64,000 bases of DNA from RGIG6353 sp045653035 (GCA_045653035.1 JAZOLO010000006.1:1-64000); one strand, 5' to 3'. Positions 1 to 10,068 are shown, counted from the first letter of the stretch. Numbers and translations are program-made. Notes: generated by a model not told the origin, from the sequence alone.

Positions 1-48
1 TAGGAAAATTACAATCAATTATAATTTCCCTATGGGAATGTTCCAAAA

Positions 49-76
49 TTTCTAATTTCTAATTTCTAATTTCTAA
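49..76. repeat. Short tandem repeat, 7-bp unit x4
   Basis: Four perfect copies of TTTCTAA lie head to tail, followed by a degenerate TTCC. The repeat sits in the AT-rich gap just beyond the 3' end of ftsY. No gene is visible in bases 1-134. It may be a slippage-prone microsatellite; no function can be read from the sequence. Confidence 0.85.
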
Positions 77-134
77 TTCCTCAAAATCTCGTCGATTTTT
101 TTAAAGCATATTGCTTATGCAAAAGCATTTTGCA

Positions 135-1043
135 TTATTCAAAAAGTGCTTTTACGTAGTCCTCGGGAACAAAGGGTCGAAGGTCGTCCTGTCCCTCGCC
201 AACGCCGATAAATTTAACGGGTATACCAAGCTCCTCTTTTACAGAGAATACTATACCGCCCTTTGCAGAGCCGTCAAGCTTTGTGAGAACAAGTCCTGTA
301 AGACCTGCCGAGTTTTTGAATTCCTTTGCCTGATTTACCGCATTCTGACCTGTTGTGGCATCAAGGACGAGAAGAGTCTCACGGGATGCATCGGGAAGCT
401 CACGGGTAATGACTCTGTCGATTTTTGCATGCTCGTCCATGAGGTTCTTCTTGTTGTGAAGTCTGCCTGCGGTATCAATGATAAGCACGTCGGCACTCTT
501 TTTGCGAGCTGCACCGATGGCATCGTACACAACAGCGGCAGGGTCGGAGCCCTCACTCTGCTTTATCATTTCAACTCCTACACGCTCCGCCCATATACCA
601 AGCTGGTCGATAGCGGCGGCACGGAAGGTATCTGCGGCGGCAAGAAGGGGCTTCTTGCCCTCACTTTTAAGGTAAGAGGCTATTTTTGCAATAGAGGTGG
701 TTTTACCAACTCCGTTTACTCCGATAACGAGAATTACCGAAGGCTTGGTTTTAAGGTTTAAGGGCACAGTGTCGCTTTCAAGCTTGGATGCTAGAATTTC
801 AAAAAGTGCCGTCTTTGCAACGTCGCCCTCTTTTATTTTTTCACTCTTTATTTTGTCGCGGAGCTCTTCGATAACGCTTTCTGTAAGGTTTACGCCCATA
901 TCTGCAAGAATGAGCGTTTCCTCAAGCTCCTCAAAGAAGTCATCGTCAAAGGTCGAGAGACCCGAGAAGATAGAGGACACCTCTTTTACAAGTGCGTTTT
1001 TTGTTTTCAAGAGTCCCGATTTTAATTTTTCAAAAAATCCCAT
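135..1043 (-). CDS. ftsY: Signal recognition particle receptor FtsY
   Basis: SRP-receptor GTPase that docks SRP-ribosome complexes at the membrane for co-translational insertion of membrane proteins. The 302-residue protein has a short charged N-terminal region and an NG domain. The P-loop GVNGVGKTT is at about residues 108-116, DTAGR at 190-194 and the guanine-specificity segment TKLDGSAKGG at 254-263, all diagnostic of the SRP54/FtsY family. It lacks the long acidic A domain of enterobacterial FtsY, as is usual in Firmicutes. Its ATG directly abuts the smc stop codon upstream, so the two are almost certainly translated from one mRNA, the classic smc-ftsY order. Confidence 0.97.
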   Translation of the reverse strand: MGFFEKLKSGLLKTKNALVKEVSSIFSGLSTFDDDFFEELEETLILADMGVNLTESVIEELRDKIKSEKIKEGDVAKTALFEILASKLESDTVPLNLKTKPSVILVIGVNGVGKTTSIAKIASYLKSEGKKPLLAAADTFRAAAIDQLGIWAERVGVEMIKQSEGSDPAAVVYDAIGAARKKSADVLIIDTAGRLHNKKNLMDEHAKIDRVITRELPDASRETLLVLDATTGQNAVNQAKEFKNSAGLTGLVLTKLDGSAKGGIVFSVKEELGIPVKFIGVGEGQDDLRPFVPEDYVKALFE

Positions 1044-4000
1044 TTAGTTCATTTCTCCTCCGTATTCGGCAAGGCTTACTCTCAGATAGTCTGAAACGCC
1101 CTTTTCCTGCATGGTGATACCGTAAAGCATATCAGCCGCCTCCATAGTGCCTCGGCGGTGAGTGATTACGATAAACTGAGTTGACATTGAATAGCGTTTT
1201 AAGTATTCACCGAAACGATTAACGTTTGCCTCGTCAAGTGCCGCCTCAATTTCGTCGAAAATACAGAAAGGTGAGGGAGAAACCTTGAGAATTGCAAGAT
1301 AGAGGGCAATAGCTACGATACTCTGTTCACCACCCGAAAGAAGTGACAGACTCTTTATTATCTTGCCCGGAGGCTGAACGTTTATGTCAATAGTACATTC
1401 AAGAACGTCCTCACCGCTTACAACTATCTCGGCAGTACCGCCGCCGAAAAGCTCGGTGAAGGTTTCACGAAATGCCTTCTGAATAAGCACAAGTGCCTTT
1501 GAGAAGGTGTCACGCATTGTATTTTCAAGGGTAACGATAAGCTTTTCAAGGCTCTTTTTAGCACTTTCAGCATCGTCGTACTGTCCCTTGAGGAAGTCGT
1601 AACGCTCCTTCGTTTCACGGTATTCCTCAACAGAGTCAAGGTTTACCGAGCCAAGCTTCTTCATCTCGGCACGAAGAACGGTAAGTCTTTCTTCCTTTTC
1701 CTCCTTGGAGAGGGTATGGTTGGAATGAGCACTTGCGGCAAAGATGATAGCCGTATCAAGGTCCATTTCATAATCCTCTGCAAGTCGGGTGAGTATGGAA
1801 AGCTTTTCCTTTTCAAGCTCCTCGGAGCGTGCCTTGAACTGGGTATAGAGACGGAAAGCATTTTCCTTTTCCTCGGTGAGCTGTTTTTGTGTAACTCTCA
1901 TAGACATAGAGGAGGCTTCAAGCGATGAAGCAAGGTCGGCGTGAGATTTTATCTCCTCGTCAATCTTCTTTATGTCTTCCTCGGTCTTTATCTTTTCAAG
2001 CTTTGCATTCGCAATGCTCTCGTTGGAGCTCTCACCACGGGCACGAAGCTCCTCAGCCTTTCGGTCAGCCTCGGACACAGCTCTTTCAAGCTCTGACTTC
2101 TGATTTAGATTTGCATTTATTCTTTCACCCGATGATGCAAGGGTAATTTCCGCATCGCTCTTTTTCCCGCCAAGGGCTGTTATCTCCTCCATCAAGGTGA
2201 AAATTTCTGTCTTTATGCTGTCCTCTCGCTCCTCGTGATGCTTTACACGCTGGCGTGCCAAGGCAAGGTCTTCTTCAAGTTTCCTGCCGTTTTCGATAAT
2301 GGAGGAAAGGTTGTCGCTTGTAACGTCGGAGGTATGAAGTATCTTTTCGTATTCCTCTGTGACCTCTGCAAGTCTTGCTTTGAGGGCAGTTATTCTTTCC
2401 TCGTAAACGTCGGATTGACGAAGAAGCTCGTCCTCACGCTTTTCGAGAAGCTCAACGTCACGTTCAAGCTCAAGGAAGGAGTTTTGAAGCTCTGCCTTTT
2501 CGTTTTCGATACGTGTGATTTCAGCAGTTATTTTGGAAATACGCTTTTCAATCTCACGTCCCTCGCTGTCAAGCTTTTCAATATCCGCACGGCGGGTAAG
2601 AATAGCGCTGTTTTTAAGGCTCTGACCTCCTGTGAAGGAACCGCCTGCATTGATAAGCTGACCGTCAAGGGTGATAATTCTCACCTTGAAGCCCGTCTTT
2701 CTCGCAATCTCGTTTGCCGCGTCAATGTCGGTAGCAACAACAGTTCTTCCGAGAAGACTCTTTACTATACCTCGGTATTTCTCCTCGCATCTTATAAGCC
2801 TTGAGGCAACCGATATGAAGCCATGCATTCTTTCAATGTCACGGGTATCGGTCTCGTTTCCGTTGACGGTGGTGAGAGGGAGGAAGGTGGCGCGTCCCTG
2901 ATTTGTACGCTTAAGGTAGGCGATAGCCTCCTTTGCACTTCTCTCATCGTCAACTACGATGTTCTGCATCTGCGCACCGAGACATGTCTCGATGGCTGTT
3001 ATGTATTCGTTATCTGTTACAATAAGCTTTGAGATAGGTCCGTGAATACCTGTAAGGTCGGAGGAAACCACCGCCTTAACGCTTCCCGAAAAGCCGTCGA
3101 GAAGCCTATCCATTCTCTGGAGTGTTTCACGTCTCTGATTTACTTCAAGAAGCTTAAGTCTTTGACTCTGCTTTATCTCGTTTTGTTCCGCCGCTTCTTC
3201 TTCCAGTGCGGAAATCTTTTCCTTACCATCTGAAAGCACTACGTTCTTCTTTGCAAGGTCTTCTTCAACGCGGTCAAGCTCGGAGTCAATTTCCTTTTTC
3301 TCCCTCTTGGCGTTACCGTAGGCTTCCTCGGCTGTCTTTTTTTCTGCTCCTACCGCTTCAAGTCTTTCACGGCGGATAAGGTTATAGCTCTCACCCTCCT
3401 TTTGCATAAGGTCGTTTTCACTCTTCTGCAAAAGTACCTTTTCAAGAGCCTCTTTTTCAGTGTTCGTTTCTTCCTCAGCACGTGTAAGCTCGTCACGCTT
3501 GAGGGAGGCCGTAGAATTTTTTGAGGTAATCTCGTCCTCAACGGTTAAGAGGAGTGCCTTTGCGTTTTCTTTTTCCTTTTCAAGAACCTCTTTTTCGAGG
3601 GAAAGGTCGTGAAGACGCTTTATATTCGCTTCCTTTTCAGCGGTTATATCTGCAATAAGCTCCACATAGTGTGAGCGGTCGTTTTCATGAATGGAGATGG
3701 ATGACTGAATTTCCGAAAGGCGTGTCAGAAGAGAGTCTCTGTCACGGCGGAGATTTCCCTCGGTCATCTTTTCCTTTTGCACCGACAGATAGTTTTCCTC
3801 AACCTCACGGTCAATTTCAAGAAGCTTTTCCTCGGCGTTATTCAGACGCTCGTTTTGAAGGGCAGTATTACTGTATGCCGTTTCCTTTTCTTTTTCTATT
3901 TCTGCAATACGCTCGGCAAACGAGGAAACCTCAAGCTCGGTACGCTCTTTTTTGAGTATAAGATACTTCGATGCCTTTTCGCTCTGTCTTTCAAGGGAGG

Positions 4001-4607
4001 GGAGTCTGGATTCTACCTCGGTGAGAATATCGTTTATTCGGGTGAGGTTATCCGACACCTTTTCAAGCTTATTCGTTGCTTCTTTTTTCTGATAACGGAG
4101 CTTGGAGATACCTGCCGCCTCTTCAAAAATTCCTCGTCTTTCATCGCTTTTAGTACTGATAACGTCGGCTATTTTACCCTGTCCGATGACAGAATAGCCC
4201 TCACGTCCGATACCTGTGTTAAGGAATATATCAACAATGTCGCGAAGACGGACCTGCTTCTGATTTATGTAGTATTCGCTCTCGCCCGAGCGGTAAAGTC
4301 TTCTGCAAACGTTAATTTCGTCCGAGTCAAAGCTTGAACGGCGGTCGGTGTTGTCAAGCGTCATAACAACCTCGGCATAGCCTGCAGGCTTACGCCTAGC
4401 TGTTCCGTTGAAAATAACGTCCTCCATTTTAGAGCCTCGGAGAGATTTAGGTGACATTTCACCAAGAACCCAACGTACCGCGTCCGAAATGTTGGATTTA
4501 CCGCTTCCGTTAGGTCCCACAATGGCAGTAATACCCCTGTCAAAGGAAATAACAGTCTTGTCGGGGAACGACTTAAAGCCATGCATGGTCAAAGCTTTTA
4601 AGAACAT
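1044..4607 (-). CDS. smc: Chromosome segregation protein SMC
   Basis: Structural maintenance of chromosomes ATPase, the core of the SMC-ScpAB condensin that organises and segregates the chromosome. At 1187 residues it has normal family length. The N-terminal Walker A GPNGSGKSN is at residues 31-39. Long coiled coils flank a hinge at roughly residues 500-650. The C-terminal signature LSGGE is at 1090-1094 and Walker B FCIFDE at 1114-1119. The start has a strong AAAGGAGG site just upstream on the minus strand. In many Clostridia smc directly follows rnc; here rnc lies about 8 kb away on the other strand, so that linkage is broken. Confidence 0.98.
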   Translation of the reverse strand: MFLKALTMHGFKSFPDKTVISFDRGITAIVGPNGSGKSNISDAVRWVLGEMSPKSLRGSKMEDVIFNGTARRKPAGYAEVVMTLDNTDRRSSFDSDEINVCRRLYRSGESEYYINQKQVRLRDIVDIFLNTGIGREGYSVIGQGKIADVISTKSDERRGIFEEAAGISKLRYQKKEATNKLEKVSDNLTRINDILTEVESRLPSLERQSEKASKYLILKKERTELEVSSFAERIAEIEKEKETAYSNTALQNERLNNAEEKLLEIDREVEENYLSVQKEKMTEGNLRRDRDSLLTRLSEIQSSISIHENDRSHYVELIADITAEKEANIKRLHDLSLEKEVLEKEKENAKALLLTVEDEITSKNSTASLKRDELTRAEEETNTEKEALEKVLLQKSENDLMQKEGESYNLIRRERLEAVGAEKKTAEEAYGNAKREKKEIDSELDRVEEDLAKKNVVLSDGKEKISALEEEAAEQNEIKQSQRLKLLEVNQRRETLQRMDRLLDGFSGSVKAVVSSDLTGIHGPISKLIVTDNEYITAIETCLGAQMQNIVVDDERSAKEAIAYLKRTNQGRATFLPLTTVNGNETDTRDIERMHGFISVASRLIRCEEKYRGIVKSLLGRTVVATDIDAANEIARKTGFKVRIITLDGQLINAGGSFTGGQSLKNSAILTRRADIEKLDSEGREIEKRISKITAEITRIENEKAELQNSFLELERDVELLEKREDELLRQSDVYEERITALKARLAEVTEEYEKILHTSDVTSDNLSSIIENGRKLEEDLALARQRVKHHEEREDSIKTEIFTLMEEITALGGKKSDAEITLASSGERINANLNQKSELERAVSEADRKAEELRARGESSNESIANAKLEKIKTEEDIKKIDEEIKSHADLASSLEASSMSMRVTQKQLTEEKENAFRLYTQFKARSEELEKEKLSILTRLAEDYEMDLDTAIIFAASAHSNHTLSKEEKEERLTVLRAEMKKLGSVNLDSVEEYRETKERYDFLKGQYDDAESAKKSLEKLIVTLENTMRDTFSKALVLIQKAFRETFTELFGGGTAEIVVSGEDVLECTIDINVQPPGKIIKSLSLLSGGEQSIVAIALYLAILKVSPSPFCIFDEIEAALDEANVNRFGEYLKRYSMSTQFIVITHRRGTMEAADMLYGITMQEKGVSDYLRVSLAEYGGEMN

Positions 4608-4655
4608 TAAAGTACCTCCTTTCCGTAAAATTTACATATTTTCACATACACAATT

Positions 4656-4684
4656 ATTATATAACGAAAAAGAGAAAAAAGCAA
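4656..4684 (-). promoter_or_regulatory. Candidate promoter for smc-ftsY
   Basis: On the minus strand a TATAAT -10 box lies 17 bp from a weak TTGCTT -35 box. The -10 ends about 50 bp before the smc start. It is the only clear sigma-A-like signal upstream of smc. Confidence 0.5.
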
Positions 4685-4691
4685 GGTTTTT

Positions 4692-4919
4692 TTACACAAG
4701 ACATATAAGGATTCCAACTATTATTCCAAGGAGTAAAAAGAGAAGCGCTTTTATTCTGTCACTCTTTCTTTTTTCCTTGCCGTAGGCGTTTTCCTCCTCC
4801 ATCTGACGCACTATTTTTTTTGCCGCATCAAGAGCCCCCGAATCCCTTTTTCCGCATACCGCATTTTCCTTTACGATAAAGTACGCTTCCTCGAAAAGAT
4901 GTGAGTCGGGGTTCTTCAT
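4692..4919 (-). CDS. Small C-terminally membrane-anchored protein, unknown function
   Basis: A 75-residue protein starting MKNPDSHLFEE. It has a charged soluble part rich in Lys, Glu and Arg and one C-terminal hydrophobic helix (about residues 57-75, ALLFLLLGIIVGILICLV), as in a tail-anchored protein. The ATG at 4919 is preferred over an in-frame upstream start because it is preceded by a purine-rich AGAAGAG and the upstream extension is AT-rich with no ribosome site. It lies just upstream of smc in the same direction. I do not recognise the family. Confidence 0.65.
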   Translation of the reverse strand: MKNPDSHLFEEAYFIVKENAVCGKRDSGALDAAKKIVRQMEEENAYGKEKRKSDRIKALLFLLLGIIVGILICLV

Positions 4920-5034
4920 TACAACTACTCTTCTGTTAAATCCTTTAATCAAAATCTGCACCTCAAAATACAAGTATTTACCATTATTTTGTAACAAAAG
5001 AAATATTTTATACCTAATAATAGAAAAATTTTTA

Positions 5035-5063
5035 TTGACAAAGACATTTTTATATATTATTAT
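5035..5063 (+). promoter_or_regulatory. Promoter of the radical SAM-to-rnc gene run
   Basis: TTGACA, a 17-bp spacer, then TATTAT, followed by a GGGGGAGGTG ribosome site and the ATG at 5096. From here the plus-strand genes run to rnc with overlaps or very short gaps, so this may drive a long housekeeping operon. Confidence 0.75.
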
Positions 5064-5095
5064 TGTAGACAATGTAATGCGGGGGAGGTGTCTTT

Positions 5096-6022
5096 ATGGC
5101 AAAAAGCGGATTTATGTATTCGGACGATAACAAAAGATACCACACCCAGAATTACCACCTAAGGCACACCTTTGGCGGTAAGGTTACGAAGATATCTCTT
5201 GACGCAGGATTTACCTGCCCCAACATTGACGGCAGGTGCGGTGTTGGCGGTTGCATATATTGCCTTGACGGAAGCGGTACAGGCTCAAAGGAAAGCCTTA
5301 TATCACAGTTTAATCACGAAAAGGAAAAAATGAGCCGTAAGTGGGAGTCGGATAAATTTATAGTCTACCTTCAGGCACATTCCAATACCTATGCACCTCT
5401 TGATACCTTAAAGAGGATTTATTCCGAGGTGCTTTCTTTTGAAAACGTCGTGGGACTGTCTGTTGCCACCCGTGCCGACTGTATCGACGATGACACGGCA
5501 GATCTGCTTTCTGAGATTTCAAACACCACCTACCTCAACGTAGAGCTTGGTCTCCAAAGCACCTTTGACGAAACGGCACGGCTTATAAACCGAGGTCATA
5601 CCTACGACGATTTTCTTCGGGGCTATGAAAAGATGAAGAAGCGTGATATTAAGGTTTGCGTCCATCTTATAAACGGACTGCCCGGTGAGACTTACGATAT
5701 GATGATAGAAAACGTCACACGTGTAAACGCTCTTGACGTATTCAGTATAAAGCTTCATCTTCTCCACGTGCTTCGAGGGACACCCCTTGAAAAGCTTTAT
5801 ATGCGAGGGGAGTGCCCCACCTTTGAGCTTGACTCTTACGTAAAGCTCGTTTGTGACGAGCTTGAGTATATTAAGCCCGAAACAGTCATACAAAGACTTA
5901 CGGGGGACGGGGATAGGGAGCATCTTATATCACCGCTTTGGAGTATGAAGAAGTTTGTTGTCCTTGACGAAATAGATAAAGAACTTGAAAAAAGAAAAAC
6001 CTTTCAGGGAATTAGAATATGA
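5096..6022 (+). CDS. Radical SAM protein, TIGR01212/YhcC-YtqA family
   Basis: A 308-residue radical SAM enzyme. The iron-sulfur cysteines sit in the motif CGVGGCIYC, with a further Cys in FTCPN seven residues before it, instead of the simple CxxxCxxC spacing; this arrangement is typical of the TIGR01212 (YhcC/YtqA) family. The N-terminal HLRHTFGGKVTKISLDAGF and the later HLINGLPGET also match that family. The members are putative RNA- or protein-modifying enzymes with no firmly known substrate to my knowledge. The reading frame overlaps the downstream methyltransferase by 4 bp. Confidence 0.9.
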   Translation: MAKSGFMYSDDNKRYHTQNYHLRHTFGGKVTKISLDAGFTCPNIDGRCGVGGCIYCLDGSGTGSKESLISQFNHEKEKMSRKWESDKFIVYLQAHSNTYAPLDTLKRIYSEVLSFENVVGLSVATRADCIDDDTADLLSEISNTTYLNVELGLQSTFDETARLINRGHTYDDFLRGYEKMKKRDIKVCVHLINGLPGETYDMMIENVTRVNALDVFSIKLHLLHVLRGTPLEKLYMRGECPTFELDSYVKLVCDELEYIKPETVIQRLTGDGDREHLISPLWSMKKFVVLDEIDKELEKRKTFQGIRI

Positions 6023-6780
6023 TTAAAATAACCTCACGCAAAAACGCTTTGGTGATGTCAGCCCTTGACCTTCACGATAAAAAAGTGAGAGACAGTGAAA
6101 ATCTGTTTTTTACCGAAGGGAAAAAGCTCTATCTTGAAGGGCTTCTTTGGTCGGGTGCACCCAAAACCGTTTTTGTCACCGAAGAATACTACGAAAAAAA
6201 TCCCGATATTACGGCAGATGAGATTTATCTCGTTACCTCTGACGTGTATGCAAAAATAAGTGATGAAAAATCCCCCGAGGGCATATTCGCTATCTTCAAA
6301 AAGCCCGAAATCAAGGCTTCGGGGAAATCGAGTCTCATCCTTCTCGAAGGAATACAGGACCCTGGTAATCTTGGCACTATTCTCCGTACTGCCGTGGCTT
6401 TCGGAGTATCTGAGGTGCTGACAGTCGGATGTGCCGACGTATACAGCCCCAAAACAGTTCGCTCTACCATGGGTGCAGTGTTCAAAATACCTACACGCTC
6501 GTTTGAAAATATTGATTTTGCCGTGGAATATGCAAGGGGAGTAAGTGAAAAAATAATCGCCACAGCGCTTCACCACGACAGTATACCCCTTGAAGAGACT
6601 GATACCGCTTTTGCTACAATCATGATAGGCAGTGAGGGCAGGGGACTCAGCGAGAGGGCGATAGCACTTGCCGACGAAAAGGTGATAATTCCCATGGAGA
6701 ACACAGAATCCCTTAACGCATCTGTTGCGGCAGCGCTTTGTATGTATCACTCCATGATGAAAAGGAAAGGCGTGATATGA
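6019..6780 (+). CDS. TrmH/SpoU-family RNA 2'-O-methyltransferase
   Basis: SAM-dependent RNA 2'-O-ribose methyltransferase of the SPOUT class. It is 253 residues long with an N-terminal substrate-binding domain (ITSRKNALV at the start) and a C-terminal knotted catalytic domain. The three SpoU motifs are visible: GNLGTILRTA, MIGSEGRGLSE and IPMENTESLNASVAAAL. Its target, tRNA or 23S rRNA, cannot be told from sequence. The ATG overlaps the previous stop by 4 bp (ATGA) and its own stop overlaps the dprA start in the same way, which indicates translational coupling. Confidence 0.92.
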   Translation: MIKITSRKNALVMSALDLHDKKVRDSENLFFTEGKKLYLEGLLWSGAPKTVFVTEEYYEKNPDITADEIYLVTSDVYAKISDEKSPEGIFAIFKKPEIKASGKSSLILLEGIQDPGNLGTILRTAVAFGVSEVLTVGCADVYSPKTVRSTMGAVFKIPTRSFENIDFAVEYARGVSEKIIATALHHDSIPLEETDTAFATIMIGSEGRGLSERAIALADEKVIIPMENTESLNASVAAALCMYHSMMKRKGVI

Positions 6781-7805
6781 CGGAAAAGCTCGTATATTGG
6801 GTATGGCTAACACGGGTGCTTGAATTTTCATGCGCTCGTATAGGTGCGGTTTACAGAAAATTCTCACCTGAGGAAGCGTACCTTGCGTCAAGAGAAGTGC
6901 TTGAAGCTGCAGGAATTGACATGAGTATAATCAATGCTCTTGAAAACAAGAATCTCGCCGAGGCAAGAAGAATAATTGAAAAATGTACTTCTCTCGGAAT
7001 AAAGATTGTAACTGCAAATTCAGCACTCTACCCCAGAATGCTTGAAAGGCTTAAGGACAAGCCCTATATTATCTACGTCAGAGGCGACCTTGCCTGTCTG
7101 AAAAAGCGATGTGCCGCTTTCGTTGGAACGAGGCGTATGACGAAAAGGGGCGAGGAGATTGCAAGAGACACCGCAACGCACCTTCTTGATATGGGCTACA
7201 CTCTTATCAGTGGCGTGGCAGACGGAATAGACACAGTCCCCGCCGAGATAAGTGTGGAAAAAGGCAAACCCTTCGTTGCAGTAATGGGTGTTGACATAGA
7301 TAAGTATTATCCCGCATCAAACAAAAACCTTATCGACAAAATTGCAAAGAACGGTGCGGTTATATCAGAGTATCCGCCATTTACCGATGCAAGATATTTT
7401 CCCGAACGAAACCGCATACTGGCAGGTCTTGCAGATGAAACCTACGTGATAGAAGCACCCGAAATAAGCGGTGCAATATCCACAGGCGAAGCATCGCTTA
7501 AAATCGGCAATAACACCTATGCTCCCGACGAGGACGGTATAACCTTCAAGGGATGTAAATATCTTTTAACTAAAGGAGCAAAGCCGCTTGGCGGTGAGAA
7601 AAAGAAAGTGGAGAAAAAGAAAAAAATGCCCGTACTTGACGGAACAAGGCTTTATATATACGAAAAACTAATGAAGGGCAGCTTCAACGACGAGGAGCTT
7701 ATCGACGAAGCCCACCCCGTCACCGACGTGCTGACGGCTTTAACCGAGCTTGAGCTTGACGGACTTATCACGGCGTTGCCCGGTGGAAAATATAAACTTA
7801 ACTGA
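6777..7805 (+). CDS. dprA: DNA-processing protein DprA (Smf)
   Basis: Single-strand DNA-binding protein that loads RecA on incoming DNA during transformation. The Rossmann-like core has FVGTRRMTKRGEE, SGVADGIDT and PERNRILAGLADETYVIEA, followed by SGAISTGEASL; these match DprA/Smf. A lysine-rich linker leads to a C-terminal winged-helix-like domain of about 60 residues. The family SGxARGID motif reads SGVADGID here, with Asp in place of the conserved Arg. The start at 6777 is chosen because it overlaps the previous stop as ATGA; the frame is open further upstream without a ribosome site. Length 342 residues. Confidence 0.95.
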   Translation: MTEKLVYWVWLTRVLEFSCARIGAVYRKFSPEEAYLASREVLEAAGIDMSIINALENKNLAEARRIIEKCTSLGIKIVTANSALYPRMLERLKDKPYIIYVRGDLACLKKRCAAFVGTRRMTKRGEEIARDTATHLLDMGYTLISGVADGIDTVPAEISVEKGKPFVAVMGVDIDKYYPASNKNLIDKIAKNGAVISEYPPFTDARYFPERNRILAGLADETYVIEAPEISGAISTGEASLKIGNNTYAPDEDGITFKGCKYLLTKGAKPLGGEKKKVEKKKKMPVLDGTRLYIYEKLMKGSFNDEELIDEAHPVTDVLTALTELELDGLITALPGGKYKLN

Positions 7806-7822
7806 AATTTAAGGAGAAAGTA

Positions 7823-10066
7823 ATGGCAAATCTTGTAATTGTTGAGTCACCTACAAAAGCAGGTACAATTAAAGGATATCTTGGTTCAAACTATAAGGTA
7901 GTAGCTTCAAAGGGACATATAAGAGACCTTCCCAAGAGTACTCTGGGTATCGACATTGAGGACGACTTCAAGGCGAAGTATATCAACATAAGAGGCAAGG
8001 CTGACCTTATCAACGAGCTTAAAAAGGAAGCAAAAAATGCAAATAAGGTATATCTCGCAACCGACCCTGACCGAGAGGGAGAGGCTATTTCATGGCATCT
8101 TGCAACGGTGCTGGGTCTTGATGATAAAAAGGCGTTCAGAGTTTATTTCAACGAGATTACGAAGAACGCTGTAAAGGAGGCAATACACAATCCCTCCGCT
8201 ATCAATCCCGACCTTGTTGATGCACAGCAGGCGAGAAGACTTATCGACAGAATAGTGGGCTATAAGCTCTCTCCTCTCCTTTGGAAAAAGGTTAAAAACG
8301 GACTTTCCGCAGGACGAGTTCAGTCGGTAGCCACAAAGCTCGTGGTAGAGCGTGAAAATGAGATAAAGGACTTCGTATCTGTTGAGTCATGGACAGTTGA
8401 CGGCATATTCAAGCCCGAAACAGGCAAGAAGTTCAAGCTGAGATTTTTCGGAGATATGAATGGTAAGATAGAGCTTCACACGAAAGATGATGCGGATAAG
8501 GTACTTGCAGGACTTGAGGGAGCGACATCTTCTGTTACAAGCCTTAAGAAAGGCTCAAAGAAGCGTAACCCCGCACCTCCGTTTACCACCTCCCAGCTTC
8601 AGCAGGAGGCAAACCGCAAGCTCAACTTCCAGTCGAAGAAGACTATGAGTGTTGCACAGGAGCTTTACGAAGGTGTGCATCTCGGAAAGCTTGGCGACCA
8701 CGGTCTTATCACCTACATGCGTACCGACTCTGTAAGAGTATCAAATGAAGCTGCAGATGCGGCAGAAAGCTTTATCAAAGCAAACTACGGAGATAAATAC
8801 TATCCCAAAACACGCCGTGTATTCAAGATGAAGGGCAACTCACAGGACGCTCACGAAGCAATCCGCCCCTCAGACGTTAATATTACACCCGAGGCAGCAA
8901 AGCCTTATCTTACAAACGACCAGTATAAGCTTTACAGACTTATATGGTGCCGTTTTGTTGCAAGTCAGATGGAAACCGCACTTTACGATACGGTAAGCGT
9001 TGAGGTTACCGCAACAAGCCCCAAGGCAGAGTACCTCTTCCGTGGCAAGGGCGAGACAAGAAGGTTTGACGGCTTTATGGCACTTTATAACGTTACTCCC
9101 GATGATGAGGACGAGGAAGAGGAGAACGTAACTCTCCCGACACTTAAAGAAGGAGAAGGACTTACAATGCTTGAGGTTGTTCCCAAGCAGAATTTCTCTC
9201 AGCCTCCCTTCAGATACACAGAAGCAACTCTTATAAAGGTGCTTGAAGAAAAGGGCATCGGACGTCCCAGCACCTACACACCTACAATAACCACCATCCT
9301 TGCAAGAGGATATATTGAGAGAATGGGCAAATTCTTCCGTCCCACAGAGCTTGGCGAGGTAATTACTGAGATAATGGATAAATATTTCTCCACCATCGTT
9401 GATTACCGCTTCACAGCAGGACTTGAAGAAAAGCTTGACCGCGTTGCAGAAGGAAGCCTTGAATACAAAAAGGTGCTTCACGACTTCTACGATGAATTTG
9501 CATCTCTGCTTGACAAGGCAGAGATAAGTGCCGAAAAGGTAGAGGTAAAGGAGCCCGTTGAGGAGCTTGACATCGTTTGCGAGAAGTGCGGTGCAAAGAT
9601 GGTAGTGAAGAAGGGCAGATTCGGACGCTTTGCGGCGTGCCCCAACTACCCTGAATGTAAGAACACAAAGCAGCTCGACCAGTCGGGCAACATTGTAGAG
9701 AAGAAGCCCGACGTTGTTGCAGAGGGCATGGTATGTCCCGAATGTGGCGGAAAGGTACTTCTTAAAAAAGGCAGATACGGCGAATTTTACGCTTGTGAAA
9801 AATACCCTACCTGCCGTTATACAAAGCAGATAGCCAAGGAAATTGGCGTAAAATGCCCCAAGTGCGGAGGAAACGTTATCACCAAGAGAGCAGGTAAAAA
9901 GGTGTTCTACGGCTGTGATAACTACCCGAAGTGCGACTTCTCCGCATGGTATATGCCCACAGGAGAAAAGTGTCCTCACTGTGCCGAGGGCTACATGGTA
10001 AGAAAGAAGGCAGATGAAGCACCCGTTTGCTCAAACAAAAACTGCCCCTCAAAAAAGAAGAGCTGA
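7823..10066 (+). CDS. topA: DNA topoisomerase I
   Basis: Type IA topoisomerase that relaxes negative supercoils. The 747-residue protein starts with the Toprim domain (LVIVESPTKAGTIKGYL, then the acidic DPDREGEAISWH). The catalytic tyrosine is Tyr298 in LITYMRTDSVRVS. The C-terminal portion (about residues 590-747) holds four zinc-ribbon modules, each with two cysteine pairs. Separated from dprA by only 17 bp containing AAGGAGAAAG, it follows the common dprA-topA-trmFO order of Firmicutes. Confidence 0.98.
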   Translation: MANLVIVESPTKAGTIKGYLGSNYKVVASKGHIRDLPKSTLGIDIEDDFKAKYINIRGKADLINELKKEAKNANKVYLATDPDREGEAISWHLATVLGLDDKKAFRVYFNEITKNAVKEAIHNPSAINPDLVDAQQARRLIDRIVGYKLSPLLWKKVKNGLSAGRVQSVATKLVVERENEIKDFVSVESWTVDGIFKPETGKKFKLRFFGDMNGKIELHTKDDADKVLAGLEGATSSVTSLKKGSKKRNPAPPFTTSQLQQEANRKLNFQSKKTMSVAQELYEGVHLGKLGDHGLITYMRTDSVRVSNEAADAAESFIKANYGDKYYPKTRRVFKMKGNSQDAHEAIRPSDVNITPEAAKPYLTNDQYKLYRLIWCRFVASQMETALYDTVSVEVTATSPKAEYLFRGKGETRRFDGFMALYNVTPDDEDEEEENVTLPTLKEGEGLTMLEVVPKQNFSQPPFRYTEATLIKVLEEKGIGRPSTYTPTITTILARGYIERMGKFFRPTELGEVITEIMDKYFSTIVDYRFTAGLEEKLDRVAEGSLEYKKVLHDFYDEFASLLDKAEISAEKVEVKEPVEELDIVCEKCGAKMVVKKGRFGRFAACPNYPECKNTKQLDQSGNIVEKKPDVVAEGMVCPECGGKVLLKKGRYGEFYACEKYPTCRYTKQIAKEIGVKCPKCGGNVITKRAGKKVFYGCDNYPKCDFSAWYMPTGEKCPHCAEGYMVRKKADEAPVCSNKNCPSKKKS

Positions 10067-10068
10067 GT

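Noticed and set aside
1..134. Possible gene fragment at the left edge
   Set aside because: AT-rich with a 7-bp repeat and stops in all frames; no support for coding.
8870..9979. Minus-strand open frame inside topA
   Set aside because: Antisense shadow of the topA zinc-ribbon region, rich in Leu and Cys through codon bias.
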